A DNA stretch of 5,574 bases from Nitrospinota bacterium (GTDB taxonomy: Bacteria > JAUXIQ01), in assembly GCA_030620925.1 (NCBI GenBank), contig JAUXIQ010000158.1, positions 1-5,574 on the forward strand, in the 5' to 3' direction. Numbering within the stretch: the stretch's first letter is position 1; every line of letters starts with the position of its first letter. The notes under the pieces were generated by a model. It saw only the letters and a program-made list of their open reading frames with translations, searched no databases and had not been told where the DNA came from. The position numbers and the translations under genes were made by a program. Of the stretch, positions 1 to 5,574 are shown in pieces.

Positions 1-2
1 TG

Positions 3-1358
3 GAGGGAGCATACGCCGCCGCCGCGGTCTCCATCTATGAACCCCATAAAATTTTCTGCGCCAAGATGGAAAGCCCTCTCATACTGGGTATAGGCCAGCG
101 GGCTAACTACGTGGGTTCAGACTTCAGCGCCTTCATAGAGGAGACCAAGAAGGCTATTGTGATGGAGGACGGCGAGTTCGCCATTATTACCAGGGACAGT
201 TATACCGTCAAAGACATCTTCACCAGAGAGATAAAAGAGAAGAGCATCACCGAGATCGAATGGGACATGGAAATGTCCCAGAAGGGGGGATACCCCCACT
301 ACATGCTGAAAGAAATCCACGAGCAGCCCAGCACGGTTATTAACGCCCTCAATATCCATGAAGATGAGATAGAACGCCTCGCTCGCCAGGTGGTGGAAAG
401 CAGGCAGACCTATTTTATCGGCGCAGGAACAACGTACTACGTATCCCTGGCGGCGCAGTATTATTTTTCAGCCGTCACCGGCAGGTATATACCGGCCATA
501 GGTTCGGACGAGTTCAACAATCTGGCTGCGATGGACCGGGATTCCCTGGTGGTGGCCGTATCCCAATCGGGGGAAACCTACGATACCCTGAATGCGTTGA
601 GGTTTGCCAAGAAGCAGGGCGCGAAGACGGCGGCCATAGTGAACGTCATGGGTTCTTCCATGTCCCGCCTCGTGGATCACGCAATCATGCAGGGTTCAGG
701 GCCGGAGATATGCGTTCTCAGCACCAAGGCGGCGATGGCTCAGATGATTATATTGTTGAGAACCGCCATTACGCTGGCCAGGATGGAAAAAACCATTTCA
801 GAAAAAGATGAGAAATCCTTGAGGAAAGACATCGACGGCCTCCCCCTGCTGCTGGAGAGAATACTCAACGAGAAATCGGGTCTCATAAACAACCTGGCGC
901 GTAAGAACAGCAAGAATAAGAACTGGATTTTTCTGGGCAGGGGGCTCTACTATCCCATAGCCCTGGAGGCCGCGCTCAAGTATAAAGAAGCCGCTTATCT
1001 TCACGCCGAGGGGATGCCCGGAGGATTCCTCAAACACGGCACCCTGGCCCTGGTGGACGATGACATGTACACCCTGGTTTTTGTCCCTCCTAAAGAGGAC
1101 GACAATTACAGCCTTACCATGGGCAGCGCGGAGGAGGTGAAAGCCAGGGGAGGGCCCCTCATGGCTTTCCATTTCGACAGCATCAAGCAGCATAAGGAAC
1201 TCTTCGATGAAGACCTGCTGCTGCCGCCTTCGCCGCAGCTCACCGCCCCGTTGACCCAGTTGGTCGTCGCTCAGCTCTTCGCCTATTTCACCGCCCTTGC
1301 CCTTAAAAGGAACGTGGATAAACCGAGGTCGCTGGCCAAATCCGTCACTGTGGCTTGA
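3..1358 (+). CDS. glmS: Glutamine--fructose-6-phosphate aminotransferase (isomerizing), C-terminal part, 5' truncated by window edge
   Basis: The enzyme converts fructose-6-phosphate plus glutamine to glucosamine-6-phosphate in the cytoplasm, the entry step to UDP-GlcNAc. The frame is open from base 3, so the Met at 66 is internal and the true start lies upstream. About 451 of the usual ~600 residues are visible. Fragment residues 1-60 are the end of the glutaminase domain (GAYAAAVSIYEPHKIFCAK, then SPLILGIGQRANYVGSD). Two SIS sugar-isomerase domains follow. SIS1 carries GAGTTY (140-145), the phosphate-binding SQSGET (187-192) and STKAAMAQ (240-247). SIS2 carries FLGRGLYYPIALEAALKYKE, HAEG (334-337) and KHG (344-346), and the protein ends in AKSVTVA. 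By comparison with E. coli GlmS, the catalytic Glu488, His504 and Lys603 equivalents are present. Oddities are GGFLKHGT where E. coli has AGELKHGP, and a final Ala instead of Glu. The family call is very secure. Confidence 0.96.
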   Translation, partial: EGAYAAAAVSIYEPHKIFCAKMESPLILGIGQRANYVGSDFSAFIEETKKAIVMEDGEFAIITRDSYTVKDIFTREIKEKSITEIEWDMEMSQKGGYPHYMLKEIHEQPSTVINALNIHEDEIERLARQVVESRQTYFIGAGTTYYVSLAAQYYFSAVTGRYIPAIGSDEFNNLAAMDRDSLVVAVSQSGETYDTLNALRFAKKQGAKTAAIVNVMGSSMSRLVDHAIMQGSGPEICVLSTKAAMAQMIILLRTAITLARMEKTISEKDEKSLRKDIDGLPLLLERILNEKSGLINNLARKNSKNKNWIFLGRGLYYPIALEAALKYKEAAYLHAEGMPGGFLKHGTLALVDDDMYTLVFVPPKEDDNYSLTMGSAEEVKARGGPLMAFHFDSIKQHKELFDEDLLLPPSPQLTAPLTQLVVAQLFAYFTALALKRNVDKPRSLAKSVTVA

Positions 1359-1408
1359 TCGGTCGTTTTGCGGACTCAATACCGGGCGGAACCGTATGAC
1401 ATCGCTTT

Positions 1409-1443
1409 TTATTCCCTCCCTCTGGTTGAGAGGGAATTATTAT
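1409..1443. repeat. CCTCC-type hairpin element, copy 1; possible weak transcription terminator after glmS
   Basis: ATTCCCTC (1411-1418) pairs perfectly with GAGGGAAT (1430-1437) around an 11-base loop. An alternative, tighter fold pairs TCCCTCT (1417-1423) with AGAGGGA (1429-1435) around GGTTG. The stem is followed by ATTATTAT (1436-1443) rather than a U-run, so a rho-independent terminator for glmS is possible but not well supported. The layout resembles the element at 1540-1608, with similar CCTCC-rich left arms and the same ATTATTAT at the right end. A short dispersed repeat is therefore at least as likely as a dedicated terminator. Confidence 0.5.
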
Positions 1444-1450
1444 GAGATAA

Positions 1451-1473
1451 TCGCGGCAAGATGCCGCTCCTAC
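1451..1473 (-). repeat. REP-like palindromic unit, left member of inverted pair
   Basis: Read on the minus strand, the core is GGAGCGGCATCTTGCCGCGA preceded by GTA. GCGGCA (1453-1458) and TGCCGC (1462-1467) form a perfect 6-bp stem around AGA. The format (GTAGGAGCG, a palindrome, then CGCGA) is like known bacterial REP sequences, for example those of Pseudomonas and Xanthomonas. Its partner lies 20 bases away in the opposite orientation. Confidence 0.7.
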
Positions 1474-1492
1474 TCTGTGTAGCGGATTTGTT

Positions 1493-1512
1493 GGAGCGCC
1501 TTCCAGGCGCGA
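1493..1512 (+). repeat. REP-like palindromic unit, right member of inverted pair
   Basis: The unit is GGAGCGCCTTCCAGGCGCGA. GCGCCT (1496-1501) and AGGCGC (1505-1510) form a perfect 6-bp stem around TCC. Compared with the left unit on its own strand, the ends GGAGCG and CGCGA are identical. Two stem positions have changed together with their pairing partners (G-C to C-G and A-T to T-A), so the fold is kept while the sequence differs. That is the behaviour of a structured mobile repeat family, and the inverted arrangement is REPIN-like. Confidence 0.7.
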
Positions 1513-1539
1513 AAACAAAGAAATAATCGTTTGGGGTTA

Positions 1540-1608
1540 ATATCCTCCCCCTTGCCCCGCCTTCCGCGGGGTGTTTCGCCGGGGAGGATGGGAGAAGGTG
1601 ATTATTAT
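1540..1608. repeat. CCTCC-type hairpin element, copy 2, with nested stem
   Basis: The outer arms ATCCTCCCC (1542-1550) and GGGGAGGAT (1581-1589) are perfectly complementary over 9 bp. Nested inside, CCCCGC (1555-1560) pairs with GCGGGG (1566-1571) around CTTCC. The element ends with ATTATTAT (1601-1608), as copy 1 does. It does not resemble a terminator, since no T-run follows the stem. It is best read as a longer relative of the 1409-1443 element. Confidence 0.6.
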
Positions 1609-1613
1609 ATTGT

Positions 1614-1674
1614 AAGGGCGGGGCTTGCCCTGACCCGGGCGCAATCCCGCGGCACGCGGGATGCCCCTGCGCTT
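1614..1674. repeat. Palindromic MITE-like element with imperfect terminal inverted repeats
   Basis: The left end AAGGGCGGGGC (1614-1624) matches the reverse complement of the right end, GCCCCTGCGCTT (1663-1674), at 10 of 12 aligned positions with one gap. Inside, AGGGC (1615-1619) pairs with GCCCT (1627-1631). ATCCCGCG (1644-1651) pairs perfectly with CGCGGGAT (1655-1662) around GCA, extended by GGGC (1637-1640) with GCCC (1663-1666) across a three-base bulge. No coding capacity is visible. The element ends 11 bases before the mutase ATG at 1686, so it may influence that gene's translation start region. Confidence 0.5.
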
Positions 1675-1685
1675 CAAATATTGGG

Positions 1686-3707
1686 ATGAGCATGATGTCT
1701 TCTGATGTCAGGCTGCAGGGAACGGACGGGGTGAGGGGGCTGGTTTTGCCTTCCGACCATGAAACTGTCCGTTCGCTCTCTCCCCAGCAAGCCTTCCTTG
1801 ATAAAGGCGTTATCACCGAGCAGTTTGTGGAGCTATACAGCTACTGCGTTGTCCGCTGTATGCTCGGGTGGGGGGAGATGGAGCAGGGCGGTGAGGTGGT
1901 CATCGGCTGGGACCCCAGAGATGAAAAAGGAACGCTGGCCGGGGCTGCGGTGAGGGGTGTCTTGAAGGCCGGGGCCAGGGCGCTGACCACCGGCGTGAGT
2001 CCCACGCCTGCCGTCCCCCTTTTCATGCTTTATAAGAGGGCGTCGTTGAGCCTGGTGGTGACCGCGTCCCATAATCCCGCCGACGAGAACGGAGTAAAAA
2101 TTTTTCTGCCTCATGCGGCGCTGAAGCCCCTGCCGTCGGAGGACGGCATCATCAGCGAAGCGGTTCTCAATACCGATTTCGGATCGCTTGCCGATATGGA
2201 AGCAAGTACGGCGGCGGCGGACTTCTCAGCTCAGGCGGCGGCCCTGTTCAAAGATCACTGTTGTCAGGGCCGGAACTCCTGGGTGGAAGGACCGGCTGCC
2301 CTGGATCATCTCACCCTCGTCGTCGATCCCGCTAACGGTGCGTATACCGGCGTGGCCCGGGAAGTATTCGAGCGTCTGGGCACCGGTGAAGTCATTGAGG
2401 TCAACCCTTCCTGCGAGGGGCCTGTGAATAACGGCTCGGGGGTCACGCAGTTTGATGGAGTGAGACGCATCGGCCCTGACTTCGTGGGCGACGGAGGAGA
2501 AAATTTCAACGACAACACCGCCGTCTTGACCCTCTTCGAGACCGGGAGGCGGAAGAGGCGCGAGATTCAGGAGGGGAATGCTGAAGTAAGTGCGGCCGTC
2601 TTCGATGCCGACGGAGACAGGTTCTATCGGTTGGACTATCATGCCGACGAGGATATGGCGGTGGTTCTCACCGGAGATTATATAGCCGTCCTTCAGGCGG
2701 AATACCTCATGGAGAAGCATAAGGGGGAAAAGGGCGGCCGGCTTTTCATCACCACCGTGGAAAGCGATATAAACGTCCTCTCTCACGCGGGGGATCTGGG
2801 CATGGAGACGGCGCTGACCGGCGTGGGAGATAAGTGGATACTCAGGGAGATAGCGGGGCGCCATCTGCCGGGAGGAGCTTCCGGAGAGCCTAAATCGGCT
2901 TTGAGCTACCTGCGGCTGCTCAGGGACGGGCCGCTGGAGGGCGCGGAGCAGGTCGTTTTTTTCCTGGGAACCGAGGATTCGGGCCATAACGTTACTGCAG
3001 GTTGGCTGGAAGATTTCAAGGGAGAGACATCACCCATATTTATAGGGAACGGTCTCAAGAGTGCCGTAAACTCTTATGCGGCCGGCGCCCGGCTCCGCTC
3101 GCAATTGTCGCAAAGTGAGTATGGGGAGCGCATTCGGGGACCGTTTACCCGCGGATTCAAAAAGACATATTACGTTTATCACTCTGACAAGGGTAGATTT
3201 AAAAGGGGGAGCTCTTCCTGGAACGGTCTCGAATCGATCTTGCGAATGGGGATAACGGGTTTCCTGGGCGGCAGATGCCGGGTGAACAGGAAGAAGTTCA
3301 GCGAAGAAGAGGATATGCTGTACCTTTCGGTGCGTGATGGTGGCGGTTTGCGGGCCGGGGTTTTCGCGAGGAACTCGGGCACGGAAGACAAGACCAGCAT
3401 CAACCTCAGGGGAAGGGTGGAGGACGGGGAGAACTTGTCGGATGTGGGTTTGCAGGGCATAGCCCTGTTGGCCGAAGAGTTTAAGAGCGCGGCAACACCC
3501 ATGGGTGAGGCGGCACTGCGGATGCTGGAGATGCTCTTCAGAAGCGGGCCGATGCCGGAAGGGAAGCTGAAACAGGAGTTCATGGATATAGATGTTGACA
3601 GGCTGTTCAATGAGATGTTGAATAAAGAAAGGTCTGTCTGCAAATTGGGAGAGGAGTTCCACCTGACCCTTCTGGGGGATCAGATTTGCAGACGGCGATT
3701 CGGATGA
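1686..3707 (+). CDS. Phosphohexomutase, alpha-D-phosphohexomutase superfamily (GlmM / phosphomannomutase-like), unusually long
   Basis: The protein (673 aa) is predicted to move phosphate between C6 and C1 of a hexose phosphate. The context beside glmS and a GlmU-like acetyltransferase suggests glucosamine-6-P to glucosamine-1-P (GlmM role), but phosphomannomutase or phosphoglucomutase activity is not excluded. Motifs appear in superfamily order: QGTDGVRG (11-18); TASHNP with catalytic Ser128; DADGDR (307-312), whose three Asp residues would bind Mg; GVGDKW (379-384); the sugar-contact loop TEDSGH (429-434); and the phosphate-binding RNSGTE (562-567). GlmM is usually about 450 aa. The extra length lies around 255-305, 386-428 and 435-500, and in a tail from about 603 that may be a winged helix. 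Starts at 1686, 1692 and 1695 are all possible. GGGA at 1683-1686 sits 8 bases before the ATG at 1695, so that start may be the real one. Family certain; substrate inferred. Confidence 0.9.
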   Translation: MSMMSSDVRLQGTDGVRGLVLPSDHETVRSLSPQQAFLDKGVITEQFVELYSYCVVRCMLGWGEMEQGGEVVIGWDPRDEKGTLAGAAVRGVLKAGARALTTGVSPTPAVPLFMLYKRASLSLVVTASHNPADENGVKIFLPHAALKPLPSEDGIISEAVLNTDFGSLADMEASTAAADFSAQAAALFKDHCCQGRNSWVEGPAALDHLTLVVDPANGAYTGVAREVFERLGTGEVIEVNPSCEGPVNNGSGVTQFDGVRRIGPDFVGDGGENFNDNTAVLTLFETGRRKRREIQEGNAEVSAAVFDADGDRFYRLDYHADEDMAVVLTGDYIAVLQAEYLMEKHKGEKGGRLFITTVESDINVLSHAGDLGMETALTGVGDKWILREIAGRHLPGGASGEPKSALSYLRLLRDGPLEGAEQVVFFLGTEDSGHNVTAGWLEDFKGETSPIFIGNGLKSAVNSYAAGARLRSQLSQSEYGERIRGPFTRGFKKTYYVYHSDKGRFKRGSSSWNGLESILRMGITGFLGGRCRVNRKKFSEEEDMLYLSVRDGGGLRAGVFARNSGTEDKTSINLRGRVEDGENLSDVGLQGIALLAEEFKSAATPMGEAALRMLEMLFRSGPMPEGKLKQEFMDIDVDRLFNEMLNKERSVCKLGEEFHLTLLGDQICRRRFG

Positions 3708-3728
3708 ACGGGAATTATTGATACCAGC

Positions 3729-3732
3729 GGAG
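3729..3732 (+). promoter_or_regulatory. Ribosome binding site deciding the start of the acetyltransferase gene
   Basis: GGAG lies 7 bases before the ATG at 3740. It would be only 4 bases from the in-frame TTG at 3737, so ATG 3740 is preferred. Confidence 0.65.
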
Positions 3733-3739
3733 CGCGTTG

Positions 3740-4585
3740 ATGAAAGATGCGAGAACCATAGAAGAATTCAGCCCTGCCTATTATTTCCCCGGCCTGCAGG
3801 ATTTCAATCATGCCCCTCTCTTTAGTGGGCTTAACGAGGTCTGGGAAGCCGTGGCCAGATTGCGAGGATACGTGTCCGGAGCCCTTTCGGGCGAGATCGC
3901 ATCGACCAGCAAAACAGTTCGAGATTTGGCCGGTGCACGGCTCATACCGCTTCCGGGGGAAAATGAAAAAGTAAGGGATGGTATACTCTCCACTGAGGGA
4001 TACATATTATGCGAGGAGGATGTATACCTGGAAAGGATCGGTATAGCGATAGGCGAGGGGACGATTGTCGAGCCGGGGGTGGTCATTAAATCACCGGCAA
4101 TCATAGGTAGAAACACCGAGCTGCGCCAGGGGGCTTACCTCCGGGGCAGCGTGATCATCGGGGATGCCTCGGTGGTGGGTCATGCAACCGAGATTAAGAA
4201 CTCGGTTTTCATGGACCACGCCGAAGCAGGCCATTTCGCTTACGTGGGGGACAGCATACTGGGGCAGCGCGTAAACCTGGGGGCTGGAACCAAACTGGCC
4301 AATCTGGAGTTTCGCAGCGCCAGGGAAAAGGAGTCTCGCACTATAAGGCCGATCACCATCACCATCGATGGACGGCATTATAATACCGGGCTCAGAAAGC
4401 TGGGTGCCATCCTGGGGGACAACGTGGAAACCGGCTGCAATTCGGTGACCTCTCCCGCTTCCCTTATAGGTCATGGTTCCTGGGTCTATGCCAACACCAC
4501 GGTTAAGAAAGGGGTCTACGCCCAGAACGTGGTAATCAGGAACGATAATGGCAGGATGGATGTCGTTGCACGCCGCGAATCTTAA
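3740..4585 (+). CDS. Left-handed beta-helix acyltransferase, GlmU C-terminal-domain-like (probable glucosamine-1-phosphate N-acetyltransferase)
   Basis: The predicted reaction transfers acetyl from acetyl-CoA to glucosamine-1-phosphate, giving N-acetylglucosamine-1-phosphate. The protein (281 aa) has an N-terminal region of about 95 residues without nucleotidyltransferase motifs (FNHAPLFSGLNEVWEAVARL, 22-41). Hexapeptide-repeat coils follow from about 100 to 266 (IGEGTIVEPGVVI, IIGRNTELRQGAYL, ILGDNVETGCNSV). Residues that align by eye with the E. coli GlmU acetyltransferase site are R129 (ELRQG for RLRPG), K153 (EIKNS for EMKKA), H165 and Y168 in AGHFAYVGD (catalytic His363 and Tyr366), NLGAGT (179-184) and N188. 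A loop of about 20 residues (190-210) interrupts the helix after NLGAGT. Classical GlmU is about 450 aa with a uridylyltransferase half, which is absent here. The gene begins 32 bases after the mutase stop, so co-transcription is likely. A related sugar acyltransferase activity is possible. Confidence 0.85.
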   Translation: MKDARTIEEFSPAYYFPGLQDFNHAPLFSGLNEVWEAVARLRGYVSGALSGEIASTSKTVRDLAGARLIPLPGENEKVRDGILSTEGYILCEEDVYLERIGIAIGEGTIVEPGVVIKSPAIIGRNTELRQGAYLRGSVIIGDASVVGHATEIKNSVFMDHAEAGHFAYVGDSILGQRVNLGAGTKLANLEFRSAREKESRTIRPITITIDGRHYNTGLRKLGAILGDNVETGCNSVTSPASLIGHGSWVYANTTVKKGVYAQNVVIRNDNGRMDVVARRES

Positions 4586-4606
4586 TGTCCGGCCAGAGTG
4601 CTCTCC

Positions 4607-5574
4607 ATGAGTGAGTTTGATATAGAAGACAGTCTTAACGAAAAACAGCAGGAAGCAGTCCATCATACAGAGGGTCCTCTACTTATACTGGCGGGGGCGG
4701 GCTCGGGTAAGACCAGGGTTATCGTGCACCGCATCGCCCACCTGGTAGATGCAAAGGGTGTGGCGCCCTGGAACATTCTGGCCATAACCTTCACCAACAA
4801 AGCCGCCGTTGAGTTGCGGGAAAGGACTTCCGCTTTCCTGGGTTCCCGCGCCCAGAGGTTGTGGCTGGGCACCTTCCATTCTTCCTGCAACAGAATCCTC
4901 AGGGAGAACCCCTGGAAGAAAGAGTCCTTCAAGGATTTCGTCATCTACGACGAATCGGACAGCTCGTCCCTGGTCAAAAAGTGTCTCAAGGATCTGAATA
5001 TCAGCTCCGAGCTTTATCCTCACTCCTCCGTTAAATGGAGAATTGAACGCCTTAAAGACGGGCTGACTACACCTGAACAGTTTATGAGCTCACCATTGGT
5101 CAGTCCTCTGGACGAGAAGGTCGCTGCCGTCTACCCCCTGTATCAGAAGCGCCTCCGTGAAGCCAGGGCTTTTGACTTCGGGGACTTGATTATGGTGGTA
5201 ACCCAGTTGCTGGAATCTGACAGGGCTGTCCTGGAGGGATTGCAGGACAGGTTCAGGTACATAATGGTGGATGAATATCAAGATACCAACTACGCCCAGT
5301 TCCGGCTGCTTCAGCTTCTAGGGGCAAAACACGGAAACGTATGCGTGGTGGGTGATGACGACCAGAGCATCTACAGGTGGCGGGGGGCCAACCTGGAGAA
5401 CATACTCCATTTCGAAAGTCATTATCCGGCAGCCTGTGTCGTCAAGCTGGAGGAAAACTACCGCTCCACCAAGACCATACTGGGGGCGGCGTCCGCCGTT
5501 ATCAGCAAGAACGTGGGCCGTAAGGATAAAAAGCTCTGGACCAGGCGCCGGCAGGGGGACCTCATTACCCGCCA
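4607..5574 (+). CDS. uvrD: UvrD/PcrA/Rep-type superfamily 1A DNA helicase, 3' truncated by window edge
   Basis: This is an ATP-dependent 3'-to-5' DNA helicase acting in repair or replication restart. The first 322 residues of a family usually 650-750 aa long are visible. Helicase motifs appear in order: Q-motif LNEKQQEAV (10-18), Walker A AGAGSGKT (29-36), motif Ia AITFTNKAA (59-67), Ib GTFHSSC (88-94), motif II VDEYQDTN (221-228), motif III VVGDDDQSIYRWRGA (247-261) and motif IV EENYRST (282-288). DEYQDT is the form common in Rep and many PcrA proteins; E. coli UvrD has DEFQDT. The three paralogues cannot be separated without the C-terminal half. ATG 4607 was chosen because the Q-motif starts 9 codons later; AGAG at 4595-4598 is a weak ribosome site 8 bases upstream. 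An in-frame GTG at 4598 is an alternative. The gene follows the acetyltransferase by 21 bases and is probably co-transcribed, with no functional link evident. Confidence 0.94.
   Translation, partial: MSEFDIEDSLNEKQQEAVHHTEGPLLILAGAGSGKTRVIVHRIAHLVDAKGVAPWNILAITFTNKAAVELRERTSAFLGSRAQRLWLGTFHSSCNRILRENPWKKESFKDFVIYDESDSSSLVKKCLKDLNISSELYPHSSVKWRIERLKDGLTTPEQFMSSPLVSPLDEKVAAVYPLYQKRLREARAFDFGDLIMVVTQLLESDRAVLEGLQDRFRYIMVDEYQDTNYAQFRLLQLLGAKHGNVCVVGDDDQSIYRWRGANLENILHFESHYPAACVVKLEENYRSTKTILGAASAVISKNVGRKDKKLWTRRRQGDLITR

Larger units (their letters stand above)
1359..1685. other. Gene-free, hairpin-rich intergenic region between glmS and the mutase gene
   Basis: I find no credible gene here; the frames that cross it are shadows without family signal. 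The stretch instead contains at least five perfect GC-rich stems of 6-9 bp, listed separately: a CCTCC-type hairpin, two REP-like units in opposite orientation, a second CCTCC-type hairpin with a nested stem, and a palindromic element ending just before the mutase start. I looked for a promoter. The AT-rich patches at 1436-1443 and 1601-1611 could offer a -10-like hexamer (TATTAT or TATATT), but neither has a convincing -35 at the right distance, so none is called. Transcription may continue from glmS or start at an unrecognised promoter here. Confidence 0.8.

Noticed and set aside
66-1358. Starting the glmS product at the ATG at 66
   Set aside because: The frame is open back to base 3 and the upstream residues (GAYAAAVSIYEPHKIFCAK) match the end of the GlmS glutaminase domain, so this Met is internal.
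1406-1443. A strong rho-independent terminator after glmS
   Set aside because: The T-run (1406-1410) lies before the hairpin rather than after it, and the bases after the stem are ATTATTAT. A weak or factor-dependent terminator remains possible, but I do not call one separately.
1451-1662. A CRISPR array formed by the repeated hairpins
   Set aside because: The palindromes belong to different families, face opposite ways and have irregular spacing. There are no identical direct repeats with uniform spacers.
2226-2987. A 253-codon open frame on the minus strand inside the mutase gene
   Set aside because: It is fully antisense to a gene carrying every superfamily motif, has no recognisable domain, and is explained by the GC-rich composition. 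The same applies to the minus-strand frames at 798-1379, 3030-3662 and 4091-4666.
3737-3739. TTG as start of the acetyltransferase gene
   Set aside because: The ATG immediately after it has the better spacing (7 bases) from the GGAG ribosome site.
4585-4587. ATG overlapping the acetyltransferase stop (TAATG) as a coupled start for the helicase
   Set aside because: It is in a different frame from the helicase motifs. The in-frame ATG is at 4607.

Overview
This window is bacterial chromosomal DNA with moderately high GC content. Four genes lie on the + strand, and almost everything in it is housekeeping. The layout is: the C-terminal three quarters of glmS (cut by the left edge, ending at 1358); a 327-base gene-free gap full of GC-rich hairpins (1359-1685); a long phosphohexomutase of the GlmM/phosphomannomutase superfamily (1686-3707); a stand-alone left-handed beta-helix acyltransferase resembling the C-terminal half of GlmU (3740-4585); and the N-terminal part of a UvrD/PcrA/Rep-type helicase (from 4607, cut by the right edge). 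The last three genes are separated by only 32 and 21 bases and look like one transcription unit.

The first three genes fit successive steps of amino-sugar nucleotide synthesis. GlmS makes glucosamine-6-phosphate, the mutase would convert it to glucosamine-1-phosphate, and the beta-helix protein would acetylate it to N-acetylglucosamine-1-phosphate. No uridylyltransferase (the N-terminal half of classical GlmU) is visible, so that step must be encoded elsewhere. The helicase has no obvious metabolic link and is probably just co-transcribed.

The most unusual features are the architecture of the mutase and the glmS-mutase gap. The mutase is 673 residues against roughly 450 for GlmM. It has insertions around its metal and sugar loops and a C-terminal tail that looks like a winged helix. 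The gap holds an inverted pair of REP-like 20-mers whose stems differ by compensating base changes. It also holds two related CCTCC-type hairpins, each followed by ATTATTAT, and a palindromic element with imperfect terminal inverted repeats. This looks like an accumulation site for small non-autonomous repeats.

The host phylum cannot be fixed from the sequence alone. The split GlmU function and unusual mutase suggest a lineage away from the well-studied Proteobacteria and Firmicutes, possibly an uncultured one. I see no defence system, CRISPR array, RNA gene or transposase gene.
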